Below are positions 12,801 through 20,799 of a DNA stretch of 38,257 bases, in pieces; positions within the stretch are counted from its first letter, which is position 1; each line of letters begins with the position of its first letter. Location of the stretch: assembly GCA_002633005.1 (NCBI GenBank), contig NMRA01000857.1, positions 17,672-55,928 on the forward strand. The letters are read 5' to 3'. The translations under genes and the position numbers were made by a program. The DNA comes from Phoronis australis (taxonomy: Eukaryota; Phoronida; Phoronidae). The notes under the pieces are model-generated. The model was not told where the DNA came from, searched no databases, and saw only the letters and a list, made by a program, of their open reading frames with translations.

Positions 12801-14188
12801 AATGATGGATGTCATGCTACCGATACATGTCGCTACATTTTAGAAATTAAAGTTGTTGTTGTTATTCAAACTTTACTTGTGTTCGTCAGTGCGAGACCTT
12901 TCATTTAAAGTTACCAAAACTGTTTCTCAACCCCAAAAATTGAGGAGAGTAGAAATTATGGAATCACAACAAACATCTCATTAGAGTGACTGTCTTAATA
13001 CACTGTACCTGTGGCTGTCTTGTTGATATCGCGGACGTAGAAAGTCACACGTTTTGGCTTAATGTCGCGTTTATTATCATGTAATTGTTGGAGGTGTTCA
13101 CTAAGCACTTTGAGCGATGTTTCGTTGGTAGCCTGCAACAGATAAACAATCTATATGAAGTCTTTTATTAAGGGCACAGTGAGAGCATTACTAGCAAGGC
13201 CAATTTGTTTGGCCCAATTTCAAATTTTCAAGATGGTCAATTTCACAAACACAAGCTTCTTCAATCATTAACACCTATCTGTGCTGGACTTCTTGGCATG
13301 AATCATTAAAATAAACCACAGCATAGCAGTGTGAATTTGACCACAAGATGATGGCAAAGAATGTTAAAAAGTTGGGAAATCTCGCTGCCAAAAAAACCAT
13401 CTGTCGTGCTTATTCAATATAAAATAAAAACAGCTAAATCGCTTTGATCTTGCAATTCGACTGAAAATGAACAAGAAGTCAAACATGGTGCAAACTGCAC
13501 GTTGTGTTTTCATATCCTAATCTTCCAAAAACTAAAGACGCACGTTCTTAGCATGCCACAAAGATTTTACTGCAAAATAATAAATTTAATTAAGTACAGA
13601 AAAACGTCACCAATTTCAGACAAAAACTAATTGCCAAAATGATCATTTTTCAATTTTCAAGGTTTTCTAACATTGTGAGTGCCCAGAAGTTTTCAAATCT
13701 TGTGTGATCACCCACAAAGCTTGAGCATGGTTAGGCATTAACTGCTGTATTCTATACCAAAAAATGAGAAAACAAAATTTCAGCTCTTGTCCATATTGTG
13801 TTCTAAATTGGTGAGACTTTACCACTATGCAACACAATTTCAATGGTGTGTCTTGTAAAGAAGAAAAAAATCAAATACGACTCAAAATTTTAAACATGGC
13901 TTAGAGCTGTTCAAACATGGCTCAAGATTTCACACATAGTGCACAACACATCACACATAGTGCAGTACCATGTGTGATGTGTTGTGCACCATGCGTGAAT
14001 ACAGGTAGGGAGAACACTGCAGTCTCAACTGACAATCTAACATGTCTCATGGTATTCAAGGACTCACCTTCTCCCTGGGGTGTTGTCCAAACAGGTCAGG
14101 ATGTACACTGAAGAAGAACGGTCTCAAGGCCGTAGCAGTCACCTGTCTGAGTGTTGCATATCCACTAGATAACTTTGAAGACATGTAA
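3591..14188 (-). CDS. TCAIM: TCAIM homologue, nine exons (5' end missing)
   Basis: This is the overall gene model. The coding exons on the minus strand, in order, are 14068-14188, 13009-13132, 11598-11823, 9462-9568, 7719-7820, 7301-7392, 6346-6575, 5224-5395 and 3591-3890. All introns are GT/AG and all phases match across the eight junctions. The product is about 489 aa from the Met at 14184, against roughly 496 aa in human TCAIM. TCAIM (DUF4460/DUF4461 families) is a mitochondrial J-domain-like protein reported to affect mitochondrial metabolism and T-cell activation in mammals. Diagnostic blocks are HPDLFGQHPRE (J-like HPD motif), VTFYVRD, ILKSC, DIRW, SGVSV and a C-terminal YTVMQNGNMYIPWNW. 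A leader exon carrying the mitochondrial targeting peptide should lie above 14188 and was not found. Confidence 0.9.
3960..4830. repeat. Degraded copy of the CTCF-motif tandem repeat family
   Basis: Within the last TCAIM intron, blocks such as AAAATCCGTCAAGG, AAAGATACAGAGGCA, GTAGTCAGGTCCATCCGAAA and TTCATAGGAAC match the monomers of the array at 30960-32340 (AAAATCCGTTGAGGG, AAGATACAGAGGTAA, GTAGTCGGATCCGTCCG, TTCATAGGAAC). Motif-like cores lie at 4266-4281 (weak), 4658-4673 and 4795-4808 (CCACCAGGTGGCGC). The copy is old and rearranged. Confidence 0.6.
4795..4808 (+). promoter_or_regulatory. CTCF-like core in TCAIM last intron, full consensus match
   Basis: CCACCAGGTGGCGC fits CCASYAGRKGGCRS at all 14 positions. 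It lies at the end of the degraded repeat copy, so the core has survived while its flanks decayed. Confidence 0.45.
5224..5395 (-). CDS. TCAIM: TCAIM exon
   Basis: The acceptor is CATTTTTCAG and the donor is TTCATCA|GTGACA, a non-G-ending but acceptable donor. It encodes TFNGPSLQGELMRWLYSP, then QAHVMSTHRDCSGFRTYIQL. This corresponds in order to human SLRGLQMILNSDRYAPS and FNIPTLCDPANLQWFI. Identity is lower than in other exons, so this is the weakest exon by similarity, but both junction phases fit. Confidence 0.78.
6077..6220. repeat. 37-bp tandem repeat, about 3.9 copies
   Basis: The unit starts ACTGTAAGTGTCTTCTGCTC, is 37 bp long, and begins at 6077, 6114, 6151 and 6188. Copies are virtually identical, which implies recent expansion. 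It lies in the TCAIM intron just below exon 6346-6575. The unit is not a multiple of three, and the open frames across it are a by-product. Confidence 0.9.
6346..6575 (-). CDS. TCAIM: TCAIM exon
   Basis: The acceptor is AATTTAG and the donor is TTGAAAG|GTATTT. It encodes 76 residues beginning VLSTVEHQLETLKRIPSSEK, with a central ILHGVEI (human LLGGIQVVYIEE) and a C-terminal helix with YEEQLKTLLSAML. Mostly helical. Runs from phase 0 to phase 2. Confidence 0.88.
6822..7292. repeat. 80-bp tandem array in TCAIM intron
   Basis: The unit begins ACCAAATACCCATACTCAAT and contains GAGTTGATATTCCCAGAA and GCATGACTTTAGGG. Full copies start at 6902, 6982 (with a 9-bp insertion near its start), 7071 and 7151. 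A 3'-truncated copy starts at 7231 and a more diverged copy precedes 6902. The array ends at GACTTTAG, 9 bp from exon 7301-7392, directly beside the 5' splice site. Confidence 0.9.
7301..7392 (-). CDS. TCAIM: TCAIM exon
   Basis: The acceptor is GTTTTTCAG and the donor is TGGAGG|GTGAGT. It encodes DRTVVFGAHSGVSVHGELLL, then VPQQWWR, equivalent to human TIIFTDRSGMSAVGHVML and HHHWTKLF. The 80-bp tandem array begins nine bases into the downstream intron, directly beyond the 5' splice site. Confidence 0.9.
7719..7820 (-). CDS. TCAIM: TCAIM exon
   Basis: The acceptor is TATTGACAG and the donor is CTCAGAG|GTAGGT. It encodes LADIRWDSGWNTTQFLACLG and a further 13 residues. The DIRW core and the following helix are the best-conserved part of the C-terminal domain. 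The 102 nt run from phase 1 to phase 1. Confidence 0.9.
7821..9461. other. TCAIM intron, no further feature seen
   Basis: AT-rich intronic sequence between exons 7719-7820 and 9462-9568. No RNA gene, repeat array or conserved coding segment was recognised. The minus-strand open frame at 9200-9461 continues past the exon donor and does not match TCAIM. Confidence 0.6.
9462..9568 (-). CDS. TCAIM: TCAIM exon
   Basis: The acceptor is TTTTTCTGTAG and the donor is CAGTTAG|GTGGGT. It encodes TWMRTNVPKAIDL, then KPLLDEADRICNDLCQQL, matching the human SWLDNNGKSAVKKL and PLRKELDRLKDELSHQL stretch, a predicted helix. Skipping directly to 7820 restores the frame (QQLG-LADIRW against human HQLQLSDIRW). 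The open frame that continues past the donor down to 9200 is therefore intronic. Confidence 0.88.
10519..10682. repeat. 13-bp minisatellite, about 12.6 copies
   Basis: The unit AAGCCTGTATACC is repeated from 10519 with single-base variants (GCCAGTATACC, GTATATC, GTATACT). The variant GCCAGTATACC recurs about six units apart, which hints at duplication of a multi-unit block. Because 13 is not a multiple of three and the unit lacks stops, both strands appear open (39-bp, 13-residue period). These frames are not genes. It lies in the TCAIM intron 9569-11597. Confidence 0.93.
11598..11823 (-). CDS. TCAIM: TCAIM exon
   Basis: The acceptor is CTACACGTAG and the donor is CTATACG|GTGGGT. It encodes a segment with FRRVNISL, STSVLGTVQDILKSC, then PVDWDPTFYSFYGI. 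These match the human FRAVKFTL, STVLYILNSC and PIKWDKSYYSFTGF blocks in order. The 226 nt run from phase 1 to phase 2. Confidence 0.9.
12204..12720 (-). pseudogene. Penelope-like retroelement remnant (RT C-terminus plus GIY-YIG)
   Basis: Read on the minus strand, 12691-12400 encodes SFPRQLIECVLRDRVSESLS, then a VPYAGFYSKM-type segment. After a frameshift near 12395, SHVVYKFDCSYCQATYIGES, then RMEEHL and NIFTHL follow. The order (helix ending in FI/LI-D/E-C, proline-tyrosine block, VVYKF-C-C-YIGET, R-x-EHL) is the C-terminal RT/connector and GIY-YIG endonuclease of Penelope-like elements. The N-terminal RT palm is absent and the frame is broken, so it is dead. It sits in the TCAIM intron 11824-13008. 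Confidence 0.75.
13009..13132 (-). CDS. TCAIM: TCAIM exon
   Basis: The acceptor is CTGTTGCAG and the donor is CCACAG|GTACAG. It encodes ATNETSLKVLSEHLQQLHDN followed by KPKRVTFYVRD, equivalent to the human NENSLKRLSVYLENL and LTFYVRETD segments. The 124 nt run from phase 0 to phase 1 and match the neighbours. Confidence 0.9.
13939..13989. repeat. Perfect 20-bp-arm hairpin
   Basis: Arms GTGCACAACACATCACACAT (13939-13958) and its exact complement (13970-13989) flank an 11-nt loop. Beyond one mismatch, the pairing extends outward by a further CACACAT/ATGCGTG block with one more mismatch (13931-13997). It lies in the TCAIM intron 13133-14067. The family is unknown. Confidence 0.9.
14068..14188 (-). 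CDS. TCAIM: TCAIM exon (J-like HPD motif)
   Basis: The acceptor is a pyrimidine-rich tract ending TTAACAG (AG at 14190-14189) and the donor is GAGAAG|GTGAGT. An in-frame ATG sits at 14184-14182, giving MSSKLSSGYATLRQV, then ALRPFFFSVHPDLFGQHPRE, which strongly matches the vertebrate LRPFYFAVHPDFFGQHPRE block. The HPD tripeptide is the J-domain signature. Because a good acceptor precedes the ATG, either this exon is internal and the true start lies upstream, or the upstream exon is 5' UTR. One base precedes the first full codon, so the previous exon should end in phase 2 if it is coding. Confidence 0.9.
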
Positions 14189-14474
14189 CTGTTAAGTAAA
14201 TAAAACAAAACAATGTTACGTAAACTGAACTCCTAGGCGTGTCCATAAAGGCATGCCACAAACACTCCGTTGCTGTCATCACTACCACTGTATAATATAC
14301 AACATATTCAGAGATGAACACAATCTCAAAACAAAGACTTAGTCACAAAGAACCACAAAATGAACCATGCAGTACCTGCCCTAAGTACAAGGCGCATCAA
14401 ATCAAAAGGTTTCCCATGACGGCTGGTAGGGACAATGCAATTCTTCACTTAAGGTTAAGAAGGATCCTAGAAGA

Positions 14475-14600
14475 ATTCCAATTTTGGCCAACTTCGGAAC
14501 ATAGATCGTATCTCAGAAACAGATGATCAAATTCATATGAAAGTTTCAGAGGATATGCTTTATACATTGGTCGGAAATGTTTATAATGTGTTCCACTTCA
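14475..14600. repeat. Dispersed repeat, copy 2 (pair of 1150-1290)
   Basis: This shares the ordered blocks TCTCAGAAA, TTCATATGAAA and GTTCCACTTC with 1150-1290 in the same orientation. It is diverged and non-coding. Confidence 0.45.
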
Positions 14601-15162
14601 ACAGGAGGGGTTATCAATTGCGGGGGTTGGGAAAGGAGAAAGTATTTGACTAATAATTTCTGAAAATGGCTAATTTTCAGATGCTTAACCATTTCGGCTA
14701 GTACCTTTAAAAGTCTAGCGCGAGCGTAGGGAATCCCTTCTCAACCACCAAAATCATCAACACCTCAGTGGACATTAGTTATGAATACACGATACACGTA
14801 TCGTTTCGAAACTTGTGTTACCCAAAATCACATGAACACATTTCTCAAAGGCATTTTCAGACTTTGAAAATTATTGTTGCATACCTAAGGAAGTGCCAAA
14901 GCATTAGGCATGACACATTCCAATGACATCTAGCTTGTCCATTACGCGGTTTAAATGAAAAACAGTCTGAAATGACAATCATTTTCTTACATCATTCTCC
15001 CACTTTCAAAACAAAGAAAAGTCATTCAAAGATTTCAAAACACTACACTCCTGACGCCTGTATGTGCTATTTGTTAAATTATGGCTTTGGTATAAGTGGC
15101 ATATTTTGGGAGATGATGAAACTTTTGCCAAAAGAAAATTCACGGCTTGACCAGCATTAGAC

Positions 15163-15643
15163 AGGGACCACCGTCTCTAGCTGATTATAGATGGCTTAGC
15201 TCCTAGGAGCTTCATACGCTGGAAGCTTGTCGGCATATTATGCCTCACACTGACTAAAACATCAAAGCCGCATTGTCATAAATACCTTTTCCACATAGAG
15301 GGACACCTTAGGAGGCCATCAATGTATTTAATGCCCTCCAACTCAAAGAAACACTCCCGTTATCAAACTTCGTCATACCACCTGACGCGCGCAGTGCTAA
15401 AAATGGTGAGTTTATGATTTTGGGAATTGAACGAGGGACTGCTCAAAGAAACAGTTTGATAACGGGAATATTTCTTCGAGTTGGAAGGAATTTTTAATGG
15501 CCTCCTAAAGTGTTCCTCTATGCACAAAAGGTATTTATAACACAGAGACTTTGATGAGGCATATTTCGCTGAAAAGCATCCGCGTATGAAGCTCCTATAG
15601 GAGCTACACTGTCTCTAGTCAGCTAGAGACGGTGGTCACTTTC
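15163..15643. mobile_element. Foldback element with about 210-bp inverted arms
   Basis: The left arm starts GACCACCGTCTCTAGCTGA and carries AGCTCC-AGGAGCTTCATACGC, ATAAATACCTTTT, TAGGAGGCCAT and CCCGTTATCAAACT. The reverse complement of the right arm carries the same blocks in the same order. About 60 bp of unpaired spacer separates the arms near 15390-15450. A TAGAC pentamer lies on each side (15158-15162 and 15644-15648) and could be a target duplication. The inverted repeat may also extend into it, leaving only TA as the duplication (Tc1/mariner style). No ORF. Confidence 0.8.
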
Positions 15644-16050
15644 TAGACCCGTATACGTCACAACTCATCAAATGCGACCTGGCAGAATTCCTGGGCCATC
15701 AAATGGGAACTCAGAGGTCGAGAAACCACGTTGGCAAGAGTCAGTTGAAAGTGAACGGACTGAGACACATAAAGTGAAAAACTGGTGAACTCGAGGAGTG
15801 TCTGCTAGCACCCAGTCCCAAGATCACACGATCAGCATTTTTTTAATCCAACACCAACGGCAATCAGGCAAGTTACTAGTATGATTTTTGCCACACAATT
15901 CCGACTTATTCCATCAGTGTTCACCATCCTGTACGTACTTTGAGTGCATGCTCTTATGTGGCGTGGTAAACTTCATGGCAACCTGGGTTTTTACAAGCTG
16001 AGATAGTTAAACAACTAAATCTCATTCTGAATCTGTGAGAATATGAATGA

Positions 16051-17120
16051 GACTGGGGTAAGTTATATAATTACGCTGATGACAATACTCTCTTGCAAGC
16101 AAACTCCTCTTTATCTGTAGTTCGCCTCAGCCTCAAGGTAGCTGGGAGTGGGCAGATGGCAATGGATTGGTTCTCCTCTAATGGAATGGCTGTAAACCTT
16201 GGTAAATTTAAGTCAATCATCTTTTCTAGGAATCATGTACATAATAATGATAGGTATCTCATGTCTGGTGATACTATGATTAAGTGTGAAGAGTCCGTTA
16301 AGCTGCTAGGTGTCCAACTTGACAGCCACGAGCACGTTGATGTTATTTGCAAAAAAGCTTCTAGACAGATGAATTACCTTGTTCCGTCTTCGAACTGTTT
16401 TAGGCATTCAGTAAGCTTACGTTATATTATGCATTTATAAGATCCAATTTTAATCACTGCCCCCTCGTTTGGCACCTATGTGGAATACAGAAAAGTAGGA
16501 AAATGGAAAAGATACAACACCGTGCTTTAAAATTTGTGTTCAATGACAGCGAGTCCAGCTACTCACAACTCTTAGTTAAGGCTAGGAGCTGCTCTCTAAC
16601 TAGTTGGCGGATGAAATGTTTATCTATTGAAGTATTCAAAAATGTTCATATTATTGGACCCTGTCCTTTGTCAGGAAAGCTTGAATTTAGAGAGTCTGGA
16701 TACGGTCTCAGAGGTGAAAACTGTCTCTATGTGAAACGCTTTAATACGATGACTTACGGATGTAACTCAATCTCCCATAAAGGTACTTTGCTGTGGAACT
16801 CATTGCCATCAGTAATGAGACAATGTACTACCTTAAATGAATTTGCCACTCTTGCTCATGACTTTTTCTCTGAGATCTGCTGTTGTGAAAACTGCTATGG
16901 ATGCCTACACGCTCCGTAACATGTATGTGTACTTTTGTATTTATATCTACGTTTAAGTTCTGTATATTCTCCTTACTGTAGAATTAGCTAGTACTTTAGT
17001 TCTGTTCATTTTGTAGATTTTAAATTTGTTGGATAATAGCACAATTGTGCTAACGTTTCATATTGTTAAGGCTCACCGACTTTTAAATAAAGATTATTAC
17101 CACTACTACTACTACTACTA
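16051..17120 (+). pseudogene. Truncated non-LTR retrotransposon (CR1/L2-like), 3' half
   Basis: The segment begins in the reverse transcriptase palm with GKLYNYADDNTLLQ; the catalytic YADD is encoded at 16072-16083. It continues through VNLGKFKSIIFSR and KLLGVQLD. After a frameshift near 16405 it reads LYYAFIRSNFNHCPLVW, MEKIQHRALKFVFND and GTLLWNSLPS, the usual C-terminal domain order, to a TAA at 16917. A short 3' UTR ends in AATAAAGATTA and a CTA trinucleotide tail at 17101-17120, typical of CR1/L2 ends. It is 5'-truncated and lacks the endonuclease, with one frameshift, so inactive. Confidence 0.88.
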
Positions 17121-17454
17121 GCAAATCGAGCCCAGACAACTTCCTGAGAATTTCAGTTTGCTGGAGTATTATAGGTTACACTCAAAACTGCTAACAAAGT
17201 GCCACCACTTCTGGAGTTTTGAACCGTGCAAATCTCGCGAAAAAACGGTGACACTGTGGTCTGTGGAAGAATCGGATTGGCCTTCATTTCCAACAGACAG
17301 CGCTCAATTTCAGAGCCTCTAGTAGAGGCCAATTAGGTCTCGCGACAAGCGTTGACCTGTGTTGACAGTCCATACATATACTTTTATAGCTTACACTTGG
17401 CAGTAGAAACAATTACCTCAGCAAAGCTGTTTTGAACATTGTTTGGGTACTCTA

Positions 17455-17528
17455 CCATCGTGTCTCGCTGGTTCCCTGCGTGCCGCTAGGTGGGGCTGAG
17501 CACGCAGGGAACCAGCGAGCCATCGTGT
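17455..17528. mobile_element. 56-bp perfect hairpin insertion flanked by 9-bp direct repeats
   Basis: Arms CTCGCTGGTTCCCTGCGTGC (17464-17483) and its exact complement (17500-17519) enclose a 16-nt loop. The hairpin is flanked by CCATCGTGT on both sides (17455-17463 and 17520-17528). A perfect terminal inverted repeat with a duplicated 8-9 bp target is what a hAT- or Mutator-type cut-and-paste insertion leaves, but the unit is unusually small. Confidence 0.85.
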
Positions 17529-17819
17529 GTGTGTACTTTGAAGCCAAATCATCAGGCGAGAACGTGGGAAGTGTAACATTTCGTTACAACTGCATACATT
17601 CATAATTTCAACAACTGCGCCACCTTTGTGTTTGTGCACTGGGTCGGGAAGCTTTCCATCACGGTTTCCTCTCGCTCTTATATATAGTGTACTAGCTCTT
17701 ATAGAACAATCGATAGGGTGAATGTGCTGCTCACAGATGGGTAGGCGCTGCTGCATTTTCAGATGAAAGGTAGCCCAGGCCCTATTTTTTCTGCCAGTGT
17801 ATCACTCATGATACTGCTA

Positions 17820-18080
17820 GACTGATCTAGGGATCCGGCGTCGCCAGCGCGGCGCGGCGGCCGGGGGAGGGGTAACCAAAATTTCGGCCGAAGGTAAAAT
17901 GCCCGAGTCATACCCCGGCGCCGGGCCCGACGATTCTATTTCTGAGTGCATGCTGAAATGTTTGAAAACAGAAACGTTTCCTTTGCAACAGCGGCGGACG
18001 GTCATTTCGCCACCAGAGCATTTCAGTGACTGCAGGCTAGGTGCGCGATCATGAATCGCGACATGCATGCAGAGATTCAC
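17820..18080. promoter_or_regulatory. CpG-rich island, possible promoter region
   Basis: Locally very GC- and CpG-rich sequence (GCGCGGCGCGGCGGCC, CCCCGGCGCCGGGCCCGACG) stands out from the AT-rich surroundings. It lies upstream of TCAIM in the direction of that gene and could host its missing first exon or promoter, or an unrelated promoter. A minus-strand open frame crosses it (87 codons), with a Met at 17954 followed by HSEIESSGPAPG and a possible GGG|GTATGA donor. I do not recognise the protein, and no splice to TCAIM could be shown. Confidence 0.3.
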
Positions 18081-18689
18081 TTATAGCGTCCCTGGGGCAG
18101 CATGAGGATCACCAAACTTCAAATTTGATCTCTGCTGTATAAAATCTGTTCAGGGAAAATGCCAACAGTTTGCAAGTACTGAACCAAATCGTGTTTTTAA
18201 TACATATGAAAAAATGTAGTACGTTGAAGTCTGCCCGTTGCTGGTGTAGCATTAAATAATGAACCACTATGAAAAATGACTCCGTGACACTTTTTAATAT
18301 AAAAAATGACCCCGGTCGCTTTTAATATGGTCTAAATTTGATGTGAACTATGATTCCTATAACAGAAATAAATGACAGATTTTTAAGATTAAAAAGCAAA
18401 GGACTTCATTTCCTCACCTGTACGTGCATTACTCGGGATTGCCAAAGGCGTTTTTTTTTCTTGTCTCGCACGTGATATTCCTCTCTCATGGATTTGAAGT
18501 CCCCCTGATCTAACACCAGGCACTTTTCGCCGTTTTGTAATATCCCAAACCATGTAATATTATTTGCTCGCAAAGAGATTAGCCCCGCTCCCACACATTA
18601 TTTGAACTAAACCGTTCCTAATTCGCCCCGCGCCTTAATCTGATATACAACCACGCGCCCCTCAGCCGAGAAAGTTAAAATTCCGCTTC

Positions 18690-19500
18690 TCTCACGCATG
18701 CCTGACCCTCTCCGACTGATTCAATTTTCCCAGATCCAACTGACGGAGGGAGCACCACAGTTTTCACTTCTCGATCAGTCACGGACGCTCGCGAACAGAC
18801 CAGCCTATAGCTCCCACATCATATCCTGGTCTGCACCGACGCCACTAATTTCTCTGTCTAAGCATTTTCTGGAAAAGTGAGGCTTGTAGATTTCCCTTGC
18901 GAGGCATCAAAAATTCTTCACTCACGCACGTTAATTATTCCCCTCTCACGGATGCAAATCACCCATCCGCATCTTATTATCGATTGCGTCTCAGTAGACA
19001 TTTCTATACTGGCAATGATTATTCACTTTGTTTATCGATCGCACAGAGACCACTAGCTCCTGGGGACCAGCTCGGCTCCCGAACTCTGAATTGGGGTTCC
19101 GTCGGGGCCAGCAAACACCCTTCTACTGCACCCTCGCACGCCGCTCCCTCAAATTGGGCCACCTCGCTAATATATGCGCATGTGTCGGTGCTCAAAATTC
19201 TTCTCTCATGCACGATGTTCCCTTCTCACGAAGGCAAATTCCCCTCTCCACGATCCAGCACAATTGTCGCGTCTAAGTCACGAACATATATTTTTTAGCC
19301 ATTACTCACAGACAGATCTACCTGCTCCCTTACACTATTCCTTGCCCGCAAGCACAATGTATCCTATACACTCGCACGCCCTATAATCTTGCGCCACTTC
19401 GCTCAATCACCGTCCGAGGCACCAATAAACTTCCCTGCCAGCGCCCCTCTCAGGCTGCGTAAGATTCTCCTCTAGTGCCCGTTCCATCCCGCACCGGACT
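18690..19500. repeat. Interior of the 2.25-kb element: diverged C-rich direct repeats
   Basis: The segment AAAAATTCTTCACTCACGCA, then CCCCTCTCACGGATGCAAAT (about 18908-18960) is echoed at about 19194-19240 by AAAATTCTTCTCTCATGCA, then CCTTCTCACGAAGGCAAAT. The repeat spacing is near 285 bp. Several overlapping open frames of 60-133 codons occur on both strands here, but none has recognisable domains. They are best explained by low stop density in C-rich DNA. Confidence 0.45.
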
Positions 19501-19939
19501 TTTAGTCTCTCACGAACATACATGCACAGACCAGACCTGCTTCCATTGATTGCTTATTGAACAACAGAGATGTCAAACTGAAAGAGATCCCCTTTGAAGA
19601 ATTGGACAGACTAAATTGGTACATGTACATGTATATGAGTTGAAATTCGTTCTTTTTGTGGAATAAAGCTAAACGAGTGTCGAAATGCTTCAAATTAATA
19701 AAGAAAATGAACTTTTTTATTTTATTCAACTCCGGTAAAATTCACTTCAAATCATAACTGTTAGCATCAAATATCCTTTTTGACTAGAACAACCCAGAAC
19801 TAACTTATAGAACTAACTCGAATTCAAAAGGCGGTGTAAAAGCGAGAACTCCATCGCAGTTCATACGTTCTCAAGTCTCAACGAGCATAACGTTCAGGCT
19901 GTGTAAACTTTGTTCGTCACATAAAAAGATGAATATGTT

Positions 19940-20240
19940 TGGTGCACCCCCCCCACCCCCGGTTGACAAATCCTTGACGCACCTCCCCTGGTTGACAAAG
20001 GCCCTTATTCTTGCCCCCCCCGTTGGCTCCTCCGTAGCACCCTCCCCCTCCCCCACCCTCCTGACCGGTCAATGTGTAATCCGCCCCCCAGGTTAGCAGT
20101 CGCCACGTTTCCCCCGGCAGAAGCGTCTGATGCTGATTGACTCAGATCACCACTCATCGGTGGTTTTATTCTTCGATAGCTAAGCCCCCATCCCTCCCCC
20201 CGGGATGGTCACCCCCAGGCATAAACATCCCCACATCGAA
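19940..20240. repeat. C-homopolymer-rich tract
   Basis: Runs of 6-9 C are dense here, with a repeated CCCGGTTGACAAA / CCCTGGTTGACAAAG block near 19970 and 19990. The G-rich complement could form quadruplexes. This is part of the 18238-20488 element. Confidence 0.6.
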
Positions 20241-20616
20241 CATTGTTGAAAGCTCCCTATTTCGGGTATCATGTCTGCTTACCCCCAACCACCTGTAATT
20301 GCGGGGGAACCGTTGAATAATGACAGGACAAGTTTTCACGGACGTTAGGTCATTTTTTCATGGGTTGAAAATTCTTCACATTAAATTTAGACCCCGTGAA
20401 AAAAACTACCAGGGGTCATTTTTAATAGTGAAAAAATGACTCATGGGTAATTTTTTCAGGGGGTCATTATTTAATGCTACACCGGCAAGCAGTCNAGTGC
20501 CACCTGACAGTTAGATAACTGTACAAGTACGACAACAGTAACACTATATCTCGTTTGCCATACATCGCCATACCTCAAGAAATTAACTTGAAATAACAAT
20601 TCCCTCTTTGTTTCAG

Positions 20617-20799
20617 TTGAGCACTGTTTGACGGGTAGAAGCTCAGAAGAGGGATCGCACAAAGCTCAAGTCAAAAAATGAAAACCTTGCCGCCGCGACT
20701 TTGATTGAATATTTGCCAGTTGGAACTTGTTACAAAATCCAATACACCGTAAACTGAGTTGAGAGAGCATTCTTTGCTTGTCGGACAGTCGCCTCAGTG
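20617..20799 (+). promoter_or_regulatory. GPCR 5' leader with candidate splice acceptor and short uORF
   Basis: A pyrimidine tract and TTTCAG at 20611-20616 give a good 3' splice site 183 bases before the GPCR ATG, so the leader may be spliced. A 9-codon uORF (ATG at 20678, TGA ending at 20704) precedes the main start. No TATA box is visible between the transposon end and the gene. Confidence 0.3.

Larger units (their letters stand above)
18238..20488. mobile_element. 2.25-kb element with about 110-bp terminal inverted repeats
   Basis: The left end reads TTGCTGGTGTAGCATTAAAT, then AATGA, AAAAATGACTC, AAAAAATGACCCC and GGTCTAAATTTGATGTG. The reverse complement of 20372-20488 reads TTGCCGGTGTAGCATTAAAT and has AATGACCCCC, AAAAATGACCCC and GGGTCTAAATTTAATGTG in the same order. 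These are matching inverted ends over about 110 bp. The interior is C-rich on the plus strand. No transposase was recognised, so it looks non-autonomous. Target duplication was not resolved because the repeats may extend further out and an N lies nearby. Confidence 0.78.

Noticed and set aside
17418-17756. Minus-strand frame of 112 codons, considered as the TCAIM first exon
   Set aside because: It crosses the 56-bp hairpin insertion. A GTGAGC donor exists after MQQRLPIC, but its phase 1 end does not fit the phase 2 needed by exon 14068-14188.
18690-19390. Several overlapping frames of 60-133 codons as genes
   Set aside because: They overlap in multiple frames on both strands in a C-rich transposon interior, with no recognisable domain.
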